DNA from: Neospora caninum Liverpool
Lineage: Eukaryota > Apicomplexa > Conoidasida > Eucoccidiorida > Sarcocystidae
Direction of reading: 5' to 3'
Length of the DNA stretch: 64,000 nucleotides
Assembly: GCF_000208865.1 (NCBI RefSeq)
Contig: NC_018390.1
Coordinates: 4,234,270 to 4,298,269, forward strand
Below, in pieces: positions 1-13,142 of the stretch. Numbering within the stretch: position 1 is the first letter of the stretch; each line of letters begins with the position of its first letter. Both the position numbers and the translations under genes were made by a program. The notes beneath the pieces are model-generated. The model searched no databases and was not told the DNA's origin. It worked only from the letters and a program-made list of their open reading frames with translations.

Positions 1-136
1 TGCCGTTTCATTGCACAGATGGCGGAACGGTGTCAGAGGCTCTGCAACTATCGGGGGCGGGATCCCGTGCGGTCGCGTTTTCTCTCCCCACCCAGGCCTA
101 CGCACAAAACATGCACAAGTCTTTTTTGTGTTTCAG

Positions 137-1899
137 GAGAACGTCCTGGTCGACCACACGGACAAGCTGAAGCTTGCCGACTTTGGTCTCTCGGCCCACA
201 TTGGCGGGGAACATCGCAAGCGGGGCGTCTCCATCAACCGCGGCACTTGCGGTGAGAGGGAAAACGACAGTGGAGTGTCCCGTTCGAAAGAGGGTTGTTG
301 TGGAAAGAGGAAGACGCAAAAGTTAAAAACTCGGCAGACTGCTCACAGGGACTGCGCTCGGTTGCTTTCGTGTCGGTGCTCGGGGGGTGTATGTCCAGCG
401 TTTGTCGTGCATCCAGTTTGCTTGTCTCTGCCGTTCGGGTGGCTTCCGCGAATGCGGAGACTTCTCGCGATCGAGAGTTGCGCGAATCAAGCCGCGGCGC
501 TCTCGCTTCCTCGATACACGTTCTGTCTCCCGTGGCAAAGACCACTCTGTAGACGCCTCTGTCGCGTGTGCGAGGAAACGCGGGGTGTTTTGCTTTGGGT
601 TTCGCATGCAGATTATTTCTCTCCGGAGCAGTGCACCTTTCGTCTGAGAAACGCTGCACTCCGTGCCGGGGCCAAGGCGGGGGCAGGGGAGGCTGCGACG
701 CGCCAGCAACTGCTGGCGGCCGGGCTCGAACTTGAAGGCGACAACGTTTGCAGTTTCGACGAGAAAAGCGACATCTGGACGATCGGCATTCTCGGCTTTG
801 AACTGTTCTTCAAGTTCCCTCCCTTCGGCTCGCAAGTGAGCAAGATGGGCGCGGGGGGGGGGGGGGGGGGGGGTAAAGAGAGGAGGGCGGGGGCCAGGCC
901 GTGCAGCTGGGAGGTCTCACTGACAGCCAGCGCTCCCGTGGCCCACGAATCTGCATTCCCAACGTTTCCCCTTCTCGACCGTGGAACGCATCGCTTCGCG
1001 CTGCTGCTGGCAGCGACGTTTATGTCGGCATGCAGTGAACAGACTCGGCTCAGTTTTGCGCTGCCGTCTGGCGGGTCGTCATTGGTCTTTGTGGGGTTGG
1101 ATTCGTACGCGCAGTGCCACATCGACGAGGAGACGGTGATGCAAAACATCCGCAACAAGCACTGGAGCGAGAGAGTAGAACAGGAAGCCCTGCGGGATCC
1201 CCGAGTCAACGAGAAGCTTCTGTCGATGAGCGACGATTTCAAGTGAGGTTCTTCCCGACTGCATCCTGGCTTCACGCTGGGGCGGTCACGGGACACGGCC
1301 CAGATCTTCCTGCGTAGATGTCTCCAGTTTTTTGGACGTTTTCGGGGGCTTCCTGTGTTGCGTGCTCCGCAAAAAATACAAAATCGTCGCCATTTGTCGT
1401 TGTCTTCCAGAGACCCGTGTGTACGGAGCTTGTGCTGACCCTTGTGTCGTCGCCGAGCGGTCGACGCTGCTGGCACGGACAAGGCAGTGGACATTTGCAG
1501 TCGCAAAGAGGCGACACCAGAGTTATAGATCGAAAAAGACGTTCAAAAAGCCGCGTCAGATGCTGTGCAGGCCTGCCCCTGCTCGGTTCCTTGTCCCAAC
1601 CAGCCTGTGCATTGGAAGAACGGTTGCTGAGTCGCCTGCGATGAGCCGCTTCAGGCGAACCGCTTCTCTCGAGGCCCGCTGTTCGTTTTTTCAGGGCTTT
1701 CCTGTCGGCCTGTTTAAACAAGAAGGCTTCCTTGCGCCCGACGGCCGAGGCGCTCCTCGAGTTTCCTTTCCTCCAGAAAAACAACCCGGAGGTCGTCAAC
1801 AGTGTCCACTTTCTCCAGCAACCGCGGCACCAACAAGGCCACAAGGGATTCAACCAGCCGGCAGGGCCTTGGCAGACGCCGCGGCCGACGTGCTGCTAA
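137..1899 (+). CDS. Protein kinase, Aurora/AGC-like, C-terminal part (5' end outside window)
   Basis: Four exons are visible: 137-251, 612-835, 1115-1242 and 1695-1899 (TAA stop). All introns are GT-AG and phases agree, giving the last 223 residues. The first visible exon opens at ENVLVD, the end of the catalytic loop (HRDxKPEN would start in the previous exon). It then shows KLADFGLSA (DFG motif, Mg binding) and a basic activation loop ending GTCDYFSPEQ across the splice, where SPE replaces the usual APE. Subdomain IX is DEKSDIWTIGILGFELFF and subdomain XI is KKASLRPTAEALLEFPFL. The GTxDYxxPE signature resembles Aurora and related Ser/Thr kinases; the exact orthologue is not clear. About 40 residues rich in Ala/Gly/Leu are inserted between the PE motif and subdomain IX. 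The last ~35 residues after the kinase fold are Pro/Gln-rich. The key residues that are visible are intact, so it is probably active. Confidence 0.85.
853..873. repeat. Poly-G run (21 G)
   Basis: An uninterrupted run of G lies just inside the intron that follows the kinase exon ending at 835. It is likely to vary in length between strains and is prone to sequencing error. It lies outside coding sequence in the proposed model. Confidence 0.9.
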
Positions 1900-2664
1900 A
1901 GCTGCTTCGTTCTCGAGGATTCGGGCTTTTGCCTTGTAGCTTCCCGAGTTCTCGGATGGCACAAGATTTTTTTCCTGGTCCAGACCCCTCTTTTCGGGAG
2001 AAAGGAGGCATAGGCAGAGAGGCCTATATACGCTCTGCAGCCTGCGCGGTCTTTGCTTGCCGCGCGGGTCGCGTCCGAAAAGCATCCCTTTGTCTCTCCA
2101 CGCTTTTTGAGACGGTGAAAGCCTTCGACTCCGCTGGCTACGCTCGCCAGACCCGGTGGACTCGCTGCTGTATCTACGGTGGGGGCGACACACACGAACC
2201 TCGGCGCCCTTTCCGGCTGTAGGGACACCAACAATTTTGTGGTGTCGCATGTAGTGGGAGAACAGCTCACCACTCCTCTGTCACGTACGCAGTCGCTGTT
2301 ACGCGCACTGGCCGGTTCTGTGAACCGCTCCTGTCGCTCCTCAGACAGTGACGCGGTCTCGTGAACACTTCGAAACTCTCCAGACGGTGGTGGGGTATGT
2401 TTTTGGCATCTTCCCCCCGTGATTCTCTGATGTTCTCTCTTGTCATATTTGAGTGCCAGCGACTAACGCTTTCTTGGCTGCACAGTGATATCCCTGAAGA
2501 GAGTCTCCTATGGATGCGGGGGGGGCGTAAACCGCTCATAGCGTGCACAGGCCCGCGAAACATGTGGACTCTGAACTGTTGTCACGCCTCGATGGTACAC
2601 TAAACTGAGTATGCCCAACTAGCTGTATGCAGAAGATCGTCCCACTTGCGTATGTATACATATA

Positions 2665-2720
<56 letters not shown>

Positions 2721-5321
2721 GTTGGGTAGACATATATCACAGGATGCGGATCAGGAGCGTTTGCGTAGGGGTTTGAAGATGTGTGTAGAGGAGTCGTCCG
2801 GAAAATACGGTTTTCTGGATCAGAAACGCCCTTGAGGGTGTGTCGTTTGCGAGGAAACCATCCTTGTGGACCTGCGCTCAGGACGGTCGGCTGAGACTGT
2901 TCTACACTCTCCCTACTGGCATCGGCCAGAATACCCATATTTCCGGCAGCCCGGAACTGTCTGACCCTGAATTCTCGCATTAGGCGCTGTGATGTCATCG
3001 AGAAATCGCTTCGAGACTCGTGAGTGGATTTCACGGGCTTCTTTCTACAACCGCCAGTGAGTAAACCTCTCTGAACTAGGCTACCTCGTAGGTGCATTCT
3101 TCACTGTCAGCGGCGTTTTCCCCAGTACGCAGAAACAGCATGGCTCAGACGACTTTCCGCTCGACGCGGTCGCGGCACCAAAGAAAATCCACATCAGGAT
3201 CCGACTCTTAGCATATGGCCTGCCGGGCGCAGCCAGACACAGACGGCAGACAGTCAGTCACCTAGCCCTGTTCCTCTGAACAGGAAATCTCCTCATCGCT
3301 GCTGAAAACGAAAATCCCGTCGCGGTTCCTGTCTCAAGTGCGACGGGCCCCTCCGCGCCCACGTACCGCCGCCAAGTGTGAAGCACGACGACGCTCCATC
3401 CGCCCGTCAACTCACACCCGCCCCCGGGGCACTGGCAACCTGAGCTTCACTGCGGAACGCCCCACAGCTCCAGTGAAACAAAGAGTCGCTGTGTGGAGTC
3501 GCTTGCCACGCTTGGACTCCATCGGACGTCGTGTCCTTCCGTCTACGCCGCCTTCTCGTTCGGAGGCTGTCGTGTCCGCCTTTCTCCACCTGCTGGCGGC
3601 GCAGCAGACGCCCTCGTCAGCGGCTCTCCTTTCCGCCCCGCAAGCAAATTCCCAAGACACGGGTATACACCGCACGAGCTGCCGTGTCTGTCCAGCTCTC
3701 ATCCAGCAATGCTGACACCAGTCAGTCCCTGATTCTGAAACGCCTCCACAGAAAACCACGTAGCCTTGGGCCCGTAATTGATCCGCACGCGCGTACGCGG
3801 CGCATCGCCCTCCGCGAGGTGTCCACGCGCACTGCGCTCGTGCAGCCCCCTTCGAGGCGCCTACACCCACTATTTTGCCTGTGCAAAAGACACCGGGCTC
3901 CACGTGCTCTACACGCCGCACCGACACCAAGCTCCTACAAACCCTGCGAAGCCGGCGTGGCGCCTACAGCCCCGCGTTGGCTTCCCGCCCTCTCTCCAGC
4001 TGTGAGGCTGAAGGCAGGGTGCGGTGTGGCCGTGTTCCAAACTGGTGGCGTCCACGTCGGATCGACAGAAAGGGAAAGGCAACATGGCAACCTACTACAA
4101 CTACGAGGTGGGCTCTCTCTCTCGCGTCCACAGAAATCGGCGAAGCCGTTGATCTCGAGTCTCCCCCCTCTCGATTCGCGTGCATGCCTTCCCGTGACAC
4201 ATGGCCAAGAAGCTTCGCACTTGCTTTCACGATACACCGCAGAAAGGAGCCCTGCGTCCCTTGCTCGGGGCACCCGCTAGAAAACTCCTACATGGCTGTT
4301 GCCTCTCCGTCCTTCCGACACGAGGACCACACGCGAGTGTCTCAGATAAGCGCTTCCATGCACTCGGCCATGTCCTCCGCTGAGCTCGACGCCACAGCAC
4401 CCTCTGACAACAGTCCTGCCGCACGCCCCCCTAGAAATAAGAACTCAGGTGCGATAGGCAACCGGTCTTTCCCCCTACCAACCCGCACACTCCTGTCTCC
4501 AGAATCCAGTTGCACAGCTCAATATACACTCCCTAGCGCGTTAATTTTAGCTCCTCCGTACAAAACCTCAGAGAAGGACGCCGACAACTTGCCGGCCTGG
4601 AAACTTCCTCCTCAGTTTCGTTGTCCCCTCCCCCCCGCCGGGGCGAGGAGAGCTTTCCTCACGGCCAGCCCGACGTGCGCCACAGGACACGGACTACAAC
4701 CACTCCCTTGCACGTGGTTCTCCGCCCCTGCGCGTTTCCGTTCCTGGAGGCACTTCCGGTTGGCGGACGTCATGGTGTCAGATGGTTCGCTTCCTCTGAT
4801 CCCTTTTCCAACGTTCGTCCTGCTTGTTTTTCTCCCTATCGCTCACAGGCCCCCGTTCGGAGGTGTCCAGAATTTGCCGCTCTCAAATCCCGTGTCATCT
4901 TGCCGGTTTGTGGGAATCATCCTCGGGGCCGTCCACGAACTATTTGCGTTAACTGTCCTGGTCCCGACGCGATCGCACCTTTCTCCCCCCGCAGCGAGCG
5001 TCGCAATCCCCGGCGCGGCACACGCACGCGTTCCCTTCCCCACTCCCTGAAATTGCGGACGCATGCACTGTGTGCAGGGCCCTGAGGACATCCGGGAGTC
5101 CCCCTTTCCTTCTCTAACGAGCACATCTCCAGGCCACAAGACCAGCGCAAAAACGTGACGAACGCGTTGTTGTGAAGGCTCGCTGGAAGCATCCTCACGA
5201 AAAGATTCCACTATTTCTGCGCAGAAGTCTACCGAAGTCGGCCCGACGCCAGTGATGTGCCCTATCTCTATTGCGGCCCTCTACCTGCGAGCCGGACCGC
5301 CGTGGTTCCTCTCAGAACCAG
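1900..5321. other. Gap between convergent genes; no supported gene
   Basis: This stretch lies between the stop of the kinase (+) and the stop of the zinc-finger gene (-), so it should hold two 3' UTRs. Open frames on both strands (for example 3875-5050 +) are Pro/Arg/Ser-rich, lack recognisable domains and overlap one another, as expected for chance frames in GC-rich DNA. Apart from a TA microsatellite at 2653-2720 nothing can be called. Confidence 0.6.
2653..2720. repeat. TA dinucleotide microsatellite
   Basis: About 68 bases of almost pure (TA)n with two ACA interruptions. It creates apparent Tyr-Ile repeats in antisense frames that are not real proteins. Confidence 0.95.
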
Positions 5322-8300
5322 CTACCCGAGCTTTGCGTGCACATTTCCGCCTCGTCGGCCGCTACCGGAGCCGAACCGCGAGTCTCCACCTCGAGCAGCT
5401 TTCGCAGGTTTCCCGCCTTCGGACACGGAAGCCCCCTGAGTTTGCGCTTTTCTGGGCTCACGCCTGTGGAGCCTTCCGCACTCTCCTAGGCGCTTGATGT
5501 GCTCCAGATACCCTGCGTAATCCCCCTCCCACGGGCAGCACCCTTCTGAAGGAGTGGCGACGCGATGTTCCTTGCAGAGCGCGTCGCGCAACGCCGCGGC
5601 TGCACACACTTCCTCGTTGCTGTCCCCGCCCGCTTTCCCAGCTCTCGGATCGGAAGGTTTCTGCGCCGGAACCTCGCGCGAACGCCCCCAGGCATCCACG
5701 ACGACCTTGGTGGCCTGCGCTGCGCCGGCATTCGCTGCCTCCACGCCAGGGGCCTTGTCGGCTGTCCCAGTGGAGCACCGCACCCGCACCTTGCTCAGCA
5801 CGCGCCCCAAAAGAGCAGGCACGCCCTTCTCGCTCGCAACAACCGACAAAAACTCGCCGAGGGGACACGCCTGTTGTGGCTTAAGCATTCGCGGAAGGTG
5901 TGCGTGACTGGGCAGCAGCTGAGGACCGCACACGCCAGGTCCAGTGCCGCTCCGAAGCGAAGCCGTGGCCGACGCCCCCGACGGCCCGGACAGTGCGTTT
6001 TTCGTCGCCGGCGCCTCGCCGTACGTGCATCTGGGGCAAAAGGAGGGGGCCGACGGGCTCTGGGCCGACAGGGGAAGCGACGCCGCAGACGGGAACATGT
6101 GGAGAAGCGCAAGAGTCACTTGCGCAAGCGACGGCGAAGCCGGAGCATCGTGACGACGCGGACTCGCAGTCGAGACGTTTTTGAAGTTGATTCGGTGGAC
6201 AGAGTGGAAGTGCGTGGCCGAGAGGATGACTAAACAGTCCCGGCAGAGCATATGCCCACACCTGCGCGGAACACGGAGAAAAGCGCAGCTGCAACCAAAG
6301 GGTGTTGTTTGGTGTCGCTATGCCCACGCAGTCGCCTCCTTCCAGACGGTGAGAGCCAGCTCTGTGGCGACTGGCCAAGCGAACTCTGAAAGGGGTGCTG
6401 GGGAACGGTCTCTTGCGGCTGCCGCGCATGTCCTGGCCTGCGTCGGAGACTGGGAACAAGCCAGCGCGGGTGCTGCCGCGTCGCATCCAGTAAGAAGGCC
6501 TGCTCGAACCGTCCCTCAAACTTACAGTGGGTGCACAAGAGGGCTGAGCAGCAGGAGTCCGCATGCGCTACACAGCAGAGACGAGGAGCAGAGGTCGCCA
6601 ACGACTTGTTCGCGGGCCACCTTCAGGACCAGCGGCGGGAGTTCTGCAAAAGCGAGCGGCACAGTCAACGACGCATGAGATAACCCGAAATCGGCGCCGC
6701 GACGCACACACACATACACGCACGGACGCTTCACACAACCTGACCCTGACGAGCTCTGAAAAAAGCCGACCTCTGGCTGCGCACACACGCACGCTCAGCC
6801 GTCCTTCGCTTCGCTCTCGACTCACCTTCTGCCGGCAGGCGTCCGATCTCTGTTGTCTGAACGCTTCGTCGCCCGACGGCGCGACGCTTGGACTCGGCCC
6901 CGCCAGCCCGGCCTCTGCCCCAGCTTCTGCCGCTTGCGCCCTGCGGAGTCTCTCCCGCTTCTCCGCCTTCCTCGGAAGCGGCGCCACCTCCCGCGCTAGT
7001 TGGGCTCTTCGCCTGGTTCCCTGCAGCGGACCTGCCAAGCAGGCAAGTCGCGCTCGTGTCCCCGCCGATTCCACTCGCTTTACTGCCCCCGCGCGCCGTC
7101 CCTGCGACGACAGCGCTGTACTGCGACTTGCTCCACGCGTCGACCGATTTCTCAGCTTTCACATCCGGCGCGTGTGAAGATTTCTGTTCCCTCGGGGCGA
7201 CGTCTCCCGACGCCTTCTTCGATCCACCCATGGACTCTGGCGTGGATCCCTTTGCCTTGCACGTCGCAGGAGGCGAAGCTGCGTCGCCTGCAGCTTCAGA
7301 AGCCTTGGCCCTCAAGGAAGATTCATCAATGGTAACCATCACGTTGCTCTCCTGGAGAACGAGAGTGACGCCAGGAATGTCTGCCACGGCGTGGCTCAGT
7401 TTATCGAAACCGTATCTGAAAGCGGCAAGACACACACGCTGGCACCCGCCGCAATGTGGCTCTGAGCTGAAAACTCTGAGATGCTGAGGCCAAGGATTTG
7501 AGCATTCGTGCACCCACGGCAGGCCGAAAACTGCAGATACAAAGAATCAAGCCGAAAGCCCCCAGCTTGCGACTGCGCCACACACGACCCTCCCTACTCC
7601 AAGGTGCCAAAAACGCGCGCCTGCTTGGCCAAGACAGAAGAGTCCTCTTTGCTTTTGGCCAATGCGGGGCGACAGGGGCGAACAACCTACTAACCCCGGA
7701 ACAGTCGGAAAGGCAACTGGGCACAAGTCCACCGTGCAACTGAAAATCCGACGCAAGACGAACCTCGCATAGGGGAAACGCTCCCCATAGGTTTGGCGCC
7801 ATGCCGTGTTGACCGCGGATAAATCTCGCCCTTGAAGGCGCTCGGCCAAGCCGAAAAAGCGGTCTACAACCTGAAAAGAGTGGCGCAAACAAAATCGCAG
7901 CTACGCGAACACGTCCGGAATCCGGCAAACGGAGACTCTGCACTGGATACGTGCACGCCCGTCCGACGTCTCCATCCCCACTCAACTACGGACCACTCGC
8001 AGCGACGAGCTGGCTCGGCGCCGGGCCACTGGCCTCGAGCAGCAGGTTCCCGTGGAAAAAATCTCCGTGAACCGGCGACGGCAAATGCCGCGAGGGCATC
8101 TCCACCGGGCGGTTTCCCAGAGCTGCGCTCGCAGAACGCGTCTGAGTCTGCTGACCTGCTTGGGGAGTTGACGGCAACCAGCTCCTGGAGACCACGTCGA
8201 GGCTTCCGAGTTCTTCGTCGACTCCGGGGCTTCCTGATTTGCTCTGGAGGCTGCTCCGGATCGACCGGCTGAAGCCGCTTCGGCACTCGAAGCGATCCCA

Positions 8301-11300
8301 CTGGCTTTCTCCTTGCGGCCCTCGCGGCCAGGCGTCGAGGCGCCTGAGTCGAGGTCGCCGCCCCGAACGGGCGCCGCGCCCGCGCGAGAGCCCGCGTTGC
8401 TTCCCATCGTCGCTGCAGAACTCCCAGGGGCCGATCCCTTCGCAGAAGCGCCAGGTGCGCCAAGTCTGGGAGCAGTGACGAGACCGTACAGGCGAGAAGC
8501 GCGTAGGTAGTGGATTGCTCGCCCCATCTCGCCGTCGGCCAGCGAGGCAAGAGACTTTGCGAAGCCGTAGAGAATACTCGCCATCTCGCTGTCGCTCACC
8601 AGCCGGCCGTGGTTCGCGTGGCAGACTCTGAACACATCCGCACACACCGCCGAAGAGAGGACAGCACTCAGCCAGAACGCCCGACGCGTGGTTTGTTCCC
8701 CTACCCAACGCATTCCGGTTGTTTGGGAACAACTCCCGTCTGTCAGGGGCAAGCAAGCACGGCAGGCATATCGATGCAGTCCCCGGGCCTCACGGGAGCG
8801 AAAGCAACCCAAGATGCAACTCCGGTTGGGCTCTCGCGTCGTTTACCCGCTGCTGCCGGGAAAAGCAGTGTCCATCCTGAGCCGCGCCGTGGCTGCGAAC
8901 GCGCGGTTTAGAGAGAAAGGCACGTGAGCGGCTCGGCGCCGCAGGCGAGTACCGGGACACGCGTCACCACTCGTTACAGGTTGAAAATAATGCAGCAACG
9001 CAGGGGGGAAAACACGGTCTCTCGAGCGGTTCTCGCAGTTCTGCGCGTCACACACGTTTCTCAACCCTCCCTGTTGTCGCTCGAAAAAAAGGGCGTACCG
9101 TCCATATTTGCAGACGATCTTCTCGGGGTCTTCCGACGCGGGCGGATGCCAGAAGACGCAAGTGCTCGAGAACTCGCACATGGACCGCATGAAGTAGCAA
9201 CACGCAGGCCGCAGTTCGCCTCTCAGCCGGTTCGCTGAGGCATCGGAGAGCTCCTCTGTTTCCTCCTGTTTCGCGTCCGAGCCGACCTCGCCGGTCAGCT
9301 CATCCTGCTCCGCACGCTTGGGACTTGCCCCTGCGGCACCGGACGCCTTCTGCATGCATCCACTGTCCTGCCCGCCTTCTTTGCCACTTCCGTCCGTGCC
9401 CGTGTCGTCACCCTGACTCGACCCTGAAAGCTCGCCGAGACCGTTTAGTGGATCGGCGACATCGGTGCTTCCGTGGCCGTCTGATCCTTTCTCTCCCTCG
9501 GCCTCCGCTGTCTTGGCCTCTGTGTTCTCGCCCTCCGCGTGGCTCGGGGCGCTGGAAGCCCCGCAGCTAGCGACGTTTGGAACGGCTGTTTCTTTCCCGG
9601 ACTCCGACACACCAGGCTCGTCTCCGCTGCGGCGCCTTTCCGCTGTGGTACCGCCTAGAAATGGCGGCTGGTCCTCAGCCATCGCAGATCGGTGTGACGC
9701 CTCCGAGGATGTTGTTTCGGGCAGACTCAGCGACGCACCTTCGCCCGCGTCCTTCCTAGCCACGTCCCCCCCGTCCGCCCAACTGGCGCTGCCTCGCCCC
9801 ACAGGTCGGGAACCGCTCGGGGACCCAGCCGGTAACGACGCAGCACGCCCGTCGTTCCCCTGCGGGGCCTCGGCTGGAACGGAAGGTGCCGAGGCAAGCA
9901 CCTGACCCTCGTCGCTGTCTGTCTTCCCCTCTCCTTTAGGCGAGTCTGCTGTGCCTGCGCTCGCAAACGGCAAGCAGGCAAACTCCTCTTTCTCGCGGAA
10001 CGGCAAGGCCGCTGCGGAGGTGTTCACGCCCATGGCACTGCCCCTGCTAGTCGTGGTGACGCGACAGCTGCTACACTGCTCACCGTACCCGTCTGTCCCC
10101 CCTTTGTCGCTACAGCACGAGCAAGTGGCGGGCGCAAAATTCCTTCCCGACGGCTCGTCCTGCGTGCCCGCCGACTGCTGACCCAGTTGCCGAGAAGACT
10201 CGTCGCGGCTTCCTTCTAGCGGGTGCGCTGCGTGGGTTGGCGATCCTCTTCCGGAGGCGTCACTCCCGTTCGGCATAGAAGCGCCAGGTCGCGCAGCAAC
10301 GCCGCATGCGCCCACCTCGTCTGCAAAAGACAACGCGTCGCTGCTGCCCACCACCCACGGCGTGTCTTCCGCGCTGCGAATCGCCTGACTCGGCCAGCTC
10401 CCGGCCAAAGTCCCCTGCGCACGCGCCGCCTCTGGAGCGACAAGCCCCGGCGTCTGACCGCCTTGGCACTTCTGTGCGGCCCGCGCACTGCCGGCGGGAG
10501 ACGCGTCCGCAGCGCTGTCCGCTCCGGACATGGAGCGGGGAGAGGTCTCCGACGCGACGCCAGCTCGCAACTCTGTCGACGACGCAGCAGGCTCTTGATC
10601 AGCGGCGCTGCCTGGTGTCAGTACACTTGCCTTCAAGTCTTCGCCGCCCTCTTGACTCCCTGTGAAGCTCCCCGCGGTCCCTGGCGAAGCCATCCGATCT
10701 CTCAGACGGCGGAGAAAACCTTCGGCACTGGCGCTGCACAGCCCTTGAGCCTCCAAGCGAAGAAGCTGTTGTTGAACGCATGCGGTCACGGACGACGACC
10801 GGTCCCAGAGCTGTTTGCCGTTCTGCTGGGAAGCGTGCGTCGGGTTGAAGGCGGCGGGCGATCCAGCGGGTAAAGCCTGCGTCGCGGCCGAATCCGTTCC
10901 GTGTCCATTCCGCTGACAGCCTCCCAGCAGAAAAAGGAGTTTCTGTTGGACCGCCTCCGCCTCCGCATGGTCTGTGGCCTTGTTGCCGGGCGCTCGCCGC
11001 GCCGTCGCTAGCCGCGCTGTCCCACCCAGCCCTCCATTGAGCAGAAAACCATCCGGGTCGTCCCGGGTCAGAGGGGCCTGCAGCGTCTGCCAGACATCGC
11101 TGGCTGCCGGCGCCCCGGTCTCCTGCTGCGGCCCCAACCCTTCGCCCTGAGCGTTTCTCGGACACGTCCCGGGCGACGTCAACTTGTTCGCGCCCCCATT
11201 TTTTTGACTGGTCCGAGGAGACAGCACCGTCAGCAACTCATTCACAATCAGTTCTCGCCTTCGGTTCGCCTCTTCCGGCGCAGCTGCAGCGGCAGCTCTC

Positions 11301-13142
11301 GACCCCAGACTGGTGTCCGTCAGCTCCTGCGCATCCTCTAGGGTGTCGAATGAAGAACTCGTCCCAAGCGCCGAGGCAGCCTCTCCACCCGATTCGCGAC
11401 TATCTCCAAAGATTTCAACTAGCGAGACAGTCGCGTGCTGTCTCACTCCTGCACTCTGTCCTGCGTGGCCGCGGGAAGACCCGCCGGGAAGTTGAGAGTT
11501 CGGAGCCGCGTTCGCTGGCGAAGCGCCACCCGAGCGCTCGGCGCCCCGCACCAGATGGACGGTCTCCTCCAGCCTCTCTGACGCCTCGCCGCCGTCAGCG
11601 AAACGTGCCTGTTCCCTGTCCGGCTGCACGAGCGAAATCGCGTGCGTGTCGCGATTCCGCTGCGAGCCTGGCTTGTCGCAGACACTCGCTGCAGCGGCAG
11701 AATCTGCGTCGTCGAGATGGGCGACCGGTCGCGTGGCTGCGGAGTCCGTCTCCCCCGCCGCGACTGGTGTACTGGCTAAGGAACGCCACTGCTGAGCAGC
11801 GGCCGGCGAGTACACCCCGAACACGTGCTCCGGAGACGCCGCCTCCGACGCTATGAGGGTGGTGCTGTCTGTCCCTGTCTTTTGGAAGGTTCCCGAGTCG
11901 TCCAGATCGGGATCCGCTGCTTCCCCGTCAAACGGCCTGCCTAAAAGCCGAACAGCGGCGCCGTCTTGGCGCCGTTGGGAGCGACTCCACGAGACAGGGG
12001 ACAAGTCTACGCCGCCGAGAACGGCTAACCGGTTCTGTTCGCAGTCGACGGCGGCCTCGGGTGACGTGGTAGGTGCTTCCATCTCCGGTCTCGCCGGAGG
12101 AGAGGAGCTGGATCGATTCAGGTTGTAGGGGAAGAAGAGCGAGAAATCCGTCGGCTCTCCAGAAGTGTGGAAGAGACCCAAAGAGCCTTCTGGAGCGCGA
12201 GAGGGGCAACGAGACGCCGCGCGGCGATCCGCGAACGCGCCAGACGGACCACCCACCGGGCCTGCTACGGGTGTGGCCGAGAAGAGCCGCGGCGCGTTGT
12301 CGCCCATGGACGCAGATATCGGCTCCGTGAAAAGGGACGGCAGAGACGACGGCGAGAGACGGTTTCCGGACGACAGCGTGAAGGGCGTACAGGAAGAAAA
12401 GGCCGGTGCCGAAACTGGAGGCGGAGCCGTCGACCCGGCGGGCACTCGACCAAGCAGCCGAAAGAGAAGAAGGTCAATAGCCTGTAAGGCACACAGCAGA
12501 TGCAAAGCGCAGCCGTCAAATCAACGAGGCGTTCGCTAAAGTTCGCAATGCGTTTTGAGCCTAGAGTGTATCCTTGCCTTCCTCCCACGTTCGCCACGGC
12601 CGATGCGACTTTTGGCTGAAAAGTGTGTCAAAACTCCAAGCCGGAACCTCGGTGCGGCCCATCGACTCGCCACCGCCGAACTGGTTTCGCAACTGGGGGC
12701 AACGCACCTCTTCTTCGAAGGCCGAAAAAAGCAGCAGATGGCTGAGACTTCCTGTGCTTGCGCTGTCGCCCCACCGTTCCGAGACTGTCCCCCCGTCTTC
12801 GTCCTCCACCTCTGCCGTCGGTGACTCCGTTCTCGCCGACGAAAACGAGGTAGTCAGACTATCAAATGGCTCTGGTTTCGAAAGGGCGTCTAGGGCCTCC
12901 ACACGCGTCTGCTCCTCTCGCGCCTGCTGCACTGTCTGAAGGGTATCCACCCGACCATTCGCGGACGACTCCTCCGGGTTGGGAGCCTCAGCGGCGCTCT
13001 CCGCCGGCTCGTCGGCAGATTTCGAAGCTGAGTCGAGATCTGTGGATGAGCGCGAAGACGACCGGTTCACGGCAGAGACCATGGCTGCATGGATACACTT
13101 GCCTGAGTGTGACACCACGCCCAAACGCAAACCTAGATTCAT
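5322..13142 (-). CDS. CCCH + RING + TRAF-like zinc-finger protein (putative E3 ubiquitin ligase / RNA-binding)
   Basis: Six exons on the minus strand: 13142-12708, 12481-9099, 8627-8156, 7438-6826, 6643-6526 and 6261-5322; every join keeps frame (about 1986 aa). ATG 13142 opens the frame; ATG 13082 is an alternative start. Exon 2 is mostly disordered (Ser, Gly, Ala, Glu). At its end lies one CCCH finger (CYFMRSMCEFSSTCVFWH). The splice to exon 3 completes a second Cys/His cluster, CKYGRVCHANH. Exon 5 gives the first RING pair (CSAC) and the splice to exon 6 gives CGHMLCRDC, then CPRC, so a C3HC4-type RING is rebuilt only across the intron. Near the C-terminus CCPWEGDYAGYLEHI..C resembles a TRAF-type finger. 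RING proteins usually bind E2 enzymes; CCCH fingers usually bind RNA. The acceptor of exon 4 is the least certain boundary; its SHAVADIPGVTLVLQ segment is not assigned to a family. Confidence 0.8.

Noticed and set aside
2536..3097. Minus-strand frames with long Tyr-Ile runs
   Set aside because: They are translations of the TA microsatellite at 2653-2720 with no start context or domain.
3875..5050. 391-codon plus-strand frame
   Set aside because: Pro/Ser/Arg composition typical of non-coding GC-rich DNA, overlapping frames on both strands, no motif.
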